From Bacillota bacterium (GTDB lineage: Bacteria; Bacillota_A; Clostridia; Lachnospirales; Lachnospiraceae), in the NCBI GenBank assembly GCA_023443625.1, contig JAEZTQ010000017.1:62001-126000 (forward strand): 64,000 nucleotides of DNA, in the 5' to 3' direction. How positions within the stretch are numbered: the first letter of the stretch is position 1; every line of letters begins with the position of its first letter. The position numbers and the translations under genes were made by a program. Below, piece by piece: positions 58,863 through 64,000 of the stretch. The notes under the pieces are model-generated. The model saw only the letters and a list, made by a program, of their open reading frames with translations. It was not told where the DNA came from and ran no database searches.

Positions 58863-60410
58863 ATGATAATGAATTTAACAAAACATATTATAGAAAATAA
58901 GATTTATGAATTGAAAATCTACTATAAAAATAATATTTTTAATGAATATGAAGAACTAATGCGTTATATTACGGATTTGATTACAAATCATAATATAAAG
59001 AATGATAAAAAGATTGTTGTTAATTATTCGTCGCCGATAAAGAATGTTATTACTTCAATTATATTCTTGTCATATGGGTACTCAGTATATCTGGGTAGTA
59101 CTAACAACCTAATACTGGAATATATGAAAAGCTATAGCGATTACATTCTGTATGACTTGAACGATTATAACAGAATCAGTACATGTGAGAAAAATGATTC
59201 ATGTAAAAATAATACTACTAGTATGATCATGTTAGCTTATCTCGATATGTCCGGTAAATACAATACGGATCAGATGGAGTTTGAACTTTATATAAATCAA
59301 ATTAATAGCATAGACCATTTATTAGACCTTAGCCAATTTGATAATATAATCATATCTCCGAACACTACCATGGTAGATGTTCTTTTTTGGATTATGGTAG
59401 GTATATTCTATAATAAGACAATTTATTTTGATTGCCATCTACAACTAAGTGGAATTACATTGGATCGTACATTGTCCATTATAAAGCTAGAGGACGTGTA
59501 TATGGATCTATTCAATAAAGATATTAAAAACGTAGTTATCAGTGGTCATTATATATCGGACGATTATATCACTAAGTTGGAGCAAATGCAAATCAATGCA
59601 TATTATCAATATAGGCTATATGGTATGCAACATTTAATAGGGTGTTTTAACAACCATATATTAAAATTTGATTGTAAGAATAATAATCAATTTAAAGATA
59701 TGTTTGATGAAAGGTACGATCAGATATTTACCTATGTAAATAGCAACGAAAATAGCTATATTAAGACTAAATCTAATGATATTTTTAAACAATCAGGTAC
59801 TGAACTAGAGCTCGTTGTTTCTGAAGAAAATGCATTAGAATACAATAAAAATCTTTATTATTTACGAGGTATTGAGCTTATATTAGAACAAAATATAGCA
59901 ATAGATCAAGCAGCAATTAAAATTGTATATAAAGAGAATTCAATAATGAGTATAGTCTATTATATTTCAACTGGCTATGACCTTGATAGTAACGCCATAA
60001 ATACACACTTAGCAGGGTTTATTCCAGTTGCTCTATTGCCAAAAAAATACATAAAAATCACTGAGCTTCCGTTTGATAGTTTTGGCGTTTTGTTGCGTGA
60101 AAAACTGCCAGAAGCATTTGAGAATGAGCCTCAAAGCAACCTGAAGCATTATGAGAGTGATCCGATTACTAGTAAAATAATTAACATGATTCAAGAGTCC
60201 TGCACACCGGATTTTAGCATTCAGCAAATCTTTGATAGCTTTTACGATCTGGGAGTGAACTCCTTAATGTTTGTAGAATTGGCAGTAGCTATAGAAGAAG
60301 AGTTTGATATAGAGTTTTCTGATGAAATGTTAGATGTTGAGTTATTTGAAAATGTTGCAGCTTTGATAGATTACATAAAATCACGGGCTCAGCAGGATGA
60401 TTCACTATGA
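58863..60410 (+). CDS. Degenerate adenylation-like domain fused to a carrier domain
   Basis: 515-aa protein. The C-terminal 75 residues are a carrier domain with S467 in YDLGVNSLMFVELAVAIEEE. The first 420 residues follow the order of an adenylation domain, but key motifs are lost. The P-loop place reads AYLDMSGKYN instead of TSGSTG, A5 reads YRLYGMQHL instead of YGPTE, and the A10 lysine place (NGKxDR) reads SFGVLLREKLP, putting V409 at the lysine. It probably cannot make an acyl-adenylate. It may serve as a scaffold carrier loaded by another enzyme. AAGGTAAGG precedes the ATG. Confidence 0.72.
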   Translation: MIMNLTKHIIENKIYELKIYYKNNIFNEYEELMRYITDLITNHNIKNDKKIVVNYSSPIKNVITSIIFLSYGYSVYLGSTNNLILEYMKSYSDYILYDLNDYNRISTCEKNDSCKNNTTSMIMLAYLDMSGKYNTDQMEFELYINQINSIDHLLDLSQFDNIIISPNTTMVDVLFWIMVGIFYNKTIYFDCHLQLSGITLDRTLSIIKLEDVYMDLFNKDIKNVVISGHYISDDYITKLEQMQINAYYQYRLYGMQHLIGCFNNHILKFDCKNNNQFKDMFDERYDQIFTYVNSNENSYIKTKSNDIFKQSGTELELVVSEENALEYNKNLYYLRGIELILEQNIAIDQAAIKIVYKENSIMSIVYYISTGYDLDSNAINTHLAGFIPVALLPKKYIKITELPFDSFGVLLREKLPEAFENEPQSNLKHYESDPITSKIINMIQESCTPDFSIQQIFDSFYDLGVNSLMFVELAVAIEEEFDIEFSDEMLDVELFENVAALIDYIKSRAQQDDSL

Positions 60411-61741
60411 TATATAGTTTATTTAGTACGAAACAACATATAGATATTTTATATAAACGTTTAAAAAACTTCAATGTTCATTTTGCTATCGTATTCTTAG
60501 ATGGCTATAATCAAGAATTAATTAATTTATTGAAACACGAGACTAATATCCTTACAATTTATAGTCATGAGTCATTAATACTTGCCCTTAATTGCATAGA
60601 GTATAATAAAACATATCAGGGTGATATAGAAGATGATAATCGTTACCCGTACGTTCTCATAGTAAAAAAATTATCGTTTTTATCACAAAAATTAATATAT
60701 TTTGCAGAGTTGAAAATCCATAAATTGATTGCTGGATTCTATGAATATCTTCTATCTTATCATTGTATTGAAAATGAGTTTAGAAAATTTCCTATATATG
60801 GAGCAAGTCTGCATAATGAAGACCGCAAAAGCATTTTAATCATTGAAAAAGCCAATGGGTATGGTGACAGTATAATATCCATGGTGATGTTATCTCGATA
60901 TACGCAACTCATGCAAAAACAGGGGTTTCATATCGATGTTTGGCATAGTTACGATAAATCATTTCATCTAGGAGCTACCTTTTTGCCAGGATGTTGCAAT
61001 GAATATAGTCCATTAATAGATAATAGATCTATAATATCTGAGATTACATTTAATAAAAAATATTACGCTATTAAAAATTTTGATGATATGATTATCCACA
61101 ATGCCTTTACAAAAATAAAGGATGTCGCTGAATTTCTAGGATGCGATTATAATTTTCAGTTGTCTGATTTGCAACCATGCTATCAACCTTTGGATCCATT
61201 CATTGAGAATGAATTATTGAAGCTTACAAAACAATATAAATATGTTATCGGTATTCAATTCTATACGGATGATAATAAACTTTGTTCATATAAAAGAGAG
61301 TGGAATAGTGAAAATGTAAAAAGCATACTACATTTATGCAATGAGAATCAAATCGGTGTAATAAATTTAGCGCCGTATTATGATGATAGTTTAGTATATG
61401 ATTGTGATGCCAGCCACTTAAAAATTCCTGACATAATTACTATAATAAGCAGACTGGATATGGTATTGGGCATTGATTCTTGTTGTGGGCATTTTGCTGG
61501 TATTTTAGAAATACCCAATCTGATCTTATGGGGTAAGATTTTAGATAAAAAATCACAAAGGCCTGTTAGTTGTAACTATAGTATTGTTTCAAAATCCGGA
61601 ATTGTAGATCATATATCGCCAGCTTTAGTGATGGAGCGAATACTACAAATACTAAATAAGTCCATTACATTACCACATACAATAAATTTTAATGCTCATT
61701 TTCGTAAGGATAAATACACTGAATATATAGATAGGAAGTAA
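60407..61741 (+). CDS. GT9-like (heptosyltransferase-type) glycosyltransferase, copy 2
   Basis: 444-aa protein. A poorly recognised N-terminal part (1-135) precedes a GT9-like core: ILIIEKANGYGDSIISMVML at the acceptor side, FYTDDNKLCSYKREWNSENV in the middle, and the donor loop LDMVLGIDSCCGHFAGILEI. This loop is nearly the same as in the protein encoded at 50975-52225, including the unusual SCC. The start overlaps the stop of the previous gene (ATGA). Sugar donor and acceptor are unknown. Confidence 0.65.
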   Translation: MIYSLFSTKQHIDILYKRLKNFNVHFAIVFLDGYNQELINLLKHETNILTIYSHESLILALNCIEYNKTYQGDIEDDNRYPYVLIVKKLSFLSQKLIYFAELKIHKLIAGFYEYLLSYHCIENEFRKFPIYGASLHNEDRKSILIIEKANGYGDSIISMVMLSRYTQLMQKQGFHIDVWHSYDKSFHLGATFLPGCCNEYSPLIDNRSIISEITFNKKYYAIKNFDDMIIHNAFTKIKDVAEFLGCDYNFQLSDLQPCYQPLDPFIENELLKLTKQYKYVIGIQFYTDDNKLCSYKREWNSENVKSILHLCNENQIGVINLAPYYDDSLVYDCDASHLKIPDIITIISRLDMVLGIDSCCGHFAGILEIPNLILWGKILDKKSQRPVSCNYSIVSKSGIVDHISPALVMERILQILNKSITLPHTINFNAHFRKDKYTEYIDRK

Positions 61742-61748
61742 TTTGAAT

Positions 61749-63338
61749 ATGAAGATTTTAGGTTTGGGTGGATCACAACATGATTTCTGTTCTTGCTTGC
61801 TGAAAGATGGGAAAATTATCCGAGCAATTGCAGAAGAACGTTTATCTGGAGAAAAAAATGCGATTGGTATTCGTTCTAGAGTATTTAACAGTATTAATTA
61901 CTGCTTAGAGCCAGGTTTAAATGTTTCAGATTTAGACTTAATAGTTGACAACAATCTCATGGAAAAGTTTTCATTAGCTAATGCCAATAAGAAGTACCTA
62001 CAGCATATTATTTCCATTAACCATCATATGGCACATCTTAGCGCAAGCTATTATACTTCGGGTTTTAAGAAGGCGGCATGTTTGGTACTAGATGGATATG
62101 GAAGTGGATACAATGAAAACAAATACGTTGAAATTCATACAGAAGCGATAGCAGACAGCGGTGATATTGAGCGTGTTCAAACTGTGTATTCCAATATGAG
62201 TCAATATACAACAGCATCTTTAGGGCACTTTTATCTGTACTTTACTTATCAGTGTGATTTTCTGTATGGAGAAGAAGGAAAGTTAATGGGGTTGGCATCC
62301 TATGGCACTGCTAAATATGTTGATGTTATAAAAAGTTGTATGGAGCCGGAGAAGCATATTTATTTAAATATTGATGTTAAGAATAAGGTTAAGGAAATTA
62401 TCGATAAAGACGGTAATAGTTTTCAAACAAAAGCAGATTTAGCACATGCAGCTCAAATAATTTTAGAAGATAATGTATTTGATATCTTAAATCAGCTTTA
62501 TCAAAAAACAAAATGTGATAACCTCTGCTTTTCTGGCGGTATTGCTCTGAACAGTGCATTGAACGGAAAAATAAAGAAACAAACCTCCTTTAAAAATGTT
62601 TATGTTTTCCCGGCATCCGGTGATAATGGTACGGCGATTGGAGCAGCATTATATGGGTATTACAATATACTCAAACAGCCCTACTTAGGAAGAGAACGAC
62701 AAACTAATGTATATTTTGGCAAGTCCTATAATGATAAGGATATATTGGATACCTTAGGCAAATATAAAGATAAGGTTAACTATATAAAGTATCCATTTGA
62801 CCAAATGTTGGATATTGTTAGCAGGGCAATTGCATGTGGAGAGATTATTGGTTGGCATCAAGATGGGTGCGAAACTGGGCCCAGGGCGTTAGGAAATCGA
62901 AGCATATTAGCAGATCCCAGAAATGCAGAAATGAAAGATATATTGAATAACAAGGTGAAATTCAGAGAAGATTTTCGTCCGTTTGCACCGGTTGTTATGT
63001 TTGAATATGTACATGATTACTTTGAAACGGATTTCACAGATAATCCTTTTATGTTATACATTGGTAAAGTTAAGGAGAACAAAATTGAAATAATACCTGC
63101 GGTTACACATGTTGATAAAACTGCTCGTTTCCAAACTGTTAGTAAAAAAAATAATTTTAAATTGTACTCGCTACTAGAAAAATTTTATAAGTTGACGGGT
63201 GTTCCGGTATTAATAAACACTTCATTAAACATTAAAGGACGTCCGATAGCTGAAACACCAAAAGACACATTGTACTGTTTGCTTAATTCTCAAATAGATA
63301 AAATTATAATTGGAGATTATTTAATAAGGAAAAAATGA
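61749..63338 (+). CDS. O-carbamoyltransferase, NodU/CmcH (TobZ-like) family
   Basis: 529-aa enzyme that transfers a carbamoyl group from carbamoyl phosphate through a carbamoyl-adenylate to a hydroxyl. The N-terminal Kae1-like domain has the metal histidines in SINHHMAHLSASYY and LVLDGYGSGYNEN. The C-terminal domain has HQDGCETGPRALGNRSILAD and DFRPFAPVV. Length is normal. Family members decorate aminoglycosides (TobZ), cephalosporins (CmcH) and Nod factors. I use ATG 61749 with AGGAAG upstream rather than TTG 61743. Confidence 0.92.
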   Translation: MKILGLGGSQHDFCSCLLKDGKIIRAIAEERLSGEKNAIGIRSRVFNSINYCLEPGLNVSDLDLIVDNNLMEKFSLANANKKYLQHIISINHHMAHLSASYYTSGFKKAACLVLDGYGSGYNENKYVEIHTEAIADSGDIERVQTVYSNMSQYTTASLGHFYLYFTYQCDFLYGEEGKLMGLASYGTAKYVDVIKSCMEPEKHIYLNIDVKNKVKEIIDKDGNSFQTKADLAHAAQIILEDNVFDILNQLYQKTKCDNLCFSGGIALNSALNGKIKKQTSFKNVYVFPASGDNGTAIGAALYGYYNILKQPYLGRERQTNVYFGKSYNDKDILDTLGKYKDKVNYIKYPFDQMLDIVSRAIACGEIIGWHQDGCETGPRALGNRSILADPRNAEMKDILNNKVKFREDFRPFAPVVMFEYVHDYFETDFTDNPFMLYIGKVKENKIEIIPAVTHVDKTARFQTVSKKNNFKLYSLLEKFYKLTGVPVLINTSLNIKGRPIAETPKDTLYCLLNSQIDKIIIGDYLIRKK

Positions 63339-64000
63339 GTAAATATAAAAATAAATTTAGACAAGTATTGATTGATATGCCATTTTCACTAATTGAGTGT
63401 GCTGCGTTCGGTATATCTCAACTAAAAACTTATTTGGATATATCATGTAAGGATTTGGTTGAAACCGATATTCTATATTTTAACCATGACTTTTATTTCT
63501 TCTTTGGTGAAGAAATATACAATTATGTGAATCATGATTTTTTCAACTTTTATAAATTTCATAATAACAAGCATTTATGGGTTGATAATCTAAGAAAATC
63601 TGGTTTAGAAGTTGAATATTACAATGGCATGTTAGGGGACTGGATCTTTCGTGAAGCCGCATTTCCCAAACTTATTGATAATGCAGAGGTGTATTTTAAA
63701 AAATATAATTATGACCCTAGGATTCAATCTTTGATCCATCAGAGGAGAAAAGAGATTGATGCATTTTTAGAAAGCCTTATCGTAAAGTACGATCTGCTCA
63801 GATACGATATTATTGGATTCACATCAAGATTTCAACAGTTAACATCGGCATTGGCTTTGGCAAGGATTCTAAAGTCAAAAAAACCTGACATAATCATTAC
63901 TATAGGAGGACCAAATTGTGAACCACCTGCTGGTAGTATCATTGCAAAGAATTGTAAAAACATTGATTATGTGATGTCGGGTAGAAGGTTTCTTCATGGG
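63335..64000 (+). CDS. B12-binding radical SAM protein, RiPP-maturation/C-methyltransferase type (cut by window end)
   Basis: The first 222 residues of a gene that continues past the edge. The start RQVLIDMPFSLIECAAFGIS and the phrase YDIIGFTSRFQQLTSALALA, followed by GGPNCEPPAGSIIAKNC and IDYVMSGRR, match the B12-binding half of the radical SAM proteins named RiPP maturation protein 1. The expected radical SAM half lies beyond 64000. The start ATG overlaps the carbamoyltransferase stop, so the operon continues. Confidence 0.75.
   Translation, partial: MSKYKNKFRQVLIDMPFSLIECAAFGISQLKTYLDISCKDLVETDILYFNHDFYFFFGEEIYNYVNHDFFNFYKFHNNKHLWVDNLRKSGLEVEYYNGMLGDWIFREAAFPKLIDNAEVYFKKYNYDPRIQSLIHQRRKEIDAFLESLIVKYDLLRYDIIGFTSRFQQLTSALALARILKSKKPDIIITIGGPNCEPPAGSIIAKNCKNIDYVMSGRRFLHG

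Overview
The window looks like chromosome of a low-GC, Gram-positive anaerobic clostridium, most likely a plant-polysaccharide-using member of the Lachnospiraceae. This is inferred from A+T-rich DNA, strong AGGAGG-type ribosome binding sites, TTGACA/TATAAT-type promoters, paired DegV proteins, YesN-type regulation and many intracellular glycosidases. No rRNA, tRNA, CRISPR array or transposase gene was seen.

Layout. (1) 0.1-8.2 kb: a carbohydrate locus with a divergent AraC-type response regulator, an ABC importer (lipoprotein plus two permeases) and two cytoplasmic glycosidases (GH43, GH95). (2) 8.4-10.5 kb: a two-component system, followed by a 229-bp branched palindrome. (3) 10.9-18.4 kb: sulfur amino acid metabolism (PatB/MalY lyase, cystathionine-type PLP enzyme, MetY, CysK) with an Rrf2-type repressor. 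metY and cysK share a 16-bp motif at the same place just after their -10 boxes. A decayed YezD-like gene lies in the metY leader. (4) 18.5-32.3 kb: housekeeping and sugar genes (two DegV proteins, ArgC, an HD protein, a GPH symporter, GH13, GH3, Ogt, PepF) with several short repeats. (5) 32.8-35.4 kb: a surface system resembling a split intrinsic factor (DUF4430 protein, broken by a frameshift; alpha-toroid protein) next to an ECF transporter S component, possibly for cobamide uptake. (6) 35.8-38.4 kb: an XRE regulator, a groES-groEL pair without a visible CIRCE element, and a 3' fragment of a DAHP synthase gene. (7) 38.7 kb to the right edge: one tightly packed, very A+T-rich natural-product gene cluster, all on the plus strand and cut by the window end.

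The cluster is the main finding. It starts with a LoaP-type NusG paralogue (antiterminator) and an Sfp-type phosphopantetheinyl transferase. It contains a single-module NRPS with the order C-A-T-E. The adenylation code reads D-F-T-K-V-G-E-V-G-K, close to the asparagine code. Just upstream is a 1030-residue fusion of a secreted/membrane S12 (beta-lactamase fold) peptidase with a peptide-export ABC transporter. This pair matches the N-acyl-D-Asn prodrug logic known from zwittermicin (ZmaM), xenocoumacin (XcnG) and colibactin (ClbP): the product is capped with acyl-D-Asn inside the cell and uncapped during export.

The other genes are not the usual PKS/NRPS modules. They are a stand-alone carrier protein, a degenerate adenylation-like domain fused to a carrier domain, five BtrH-like (papain-fold acyltransferase) proteins of which two have lost catalytic residues, two related SPASM radical SAM enzymes, two B12-type radical SAM enzymes, two GT9-like glycosyltransferases, a GmhA-like sugar isomerase, a nucleosidase and a NodU/CmcH-type carbamoyltransferase. 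Together they suggest a carbamoylated, possibly heptose-containing aminoacyl-sugar product assembled on carrier proteins and acylated by BtrH-type enzymes. The product and the step order are inference.
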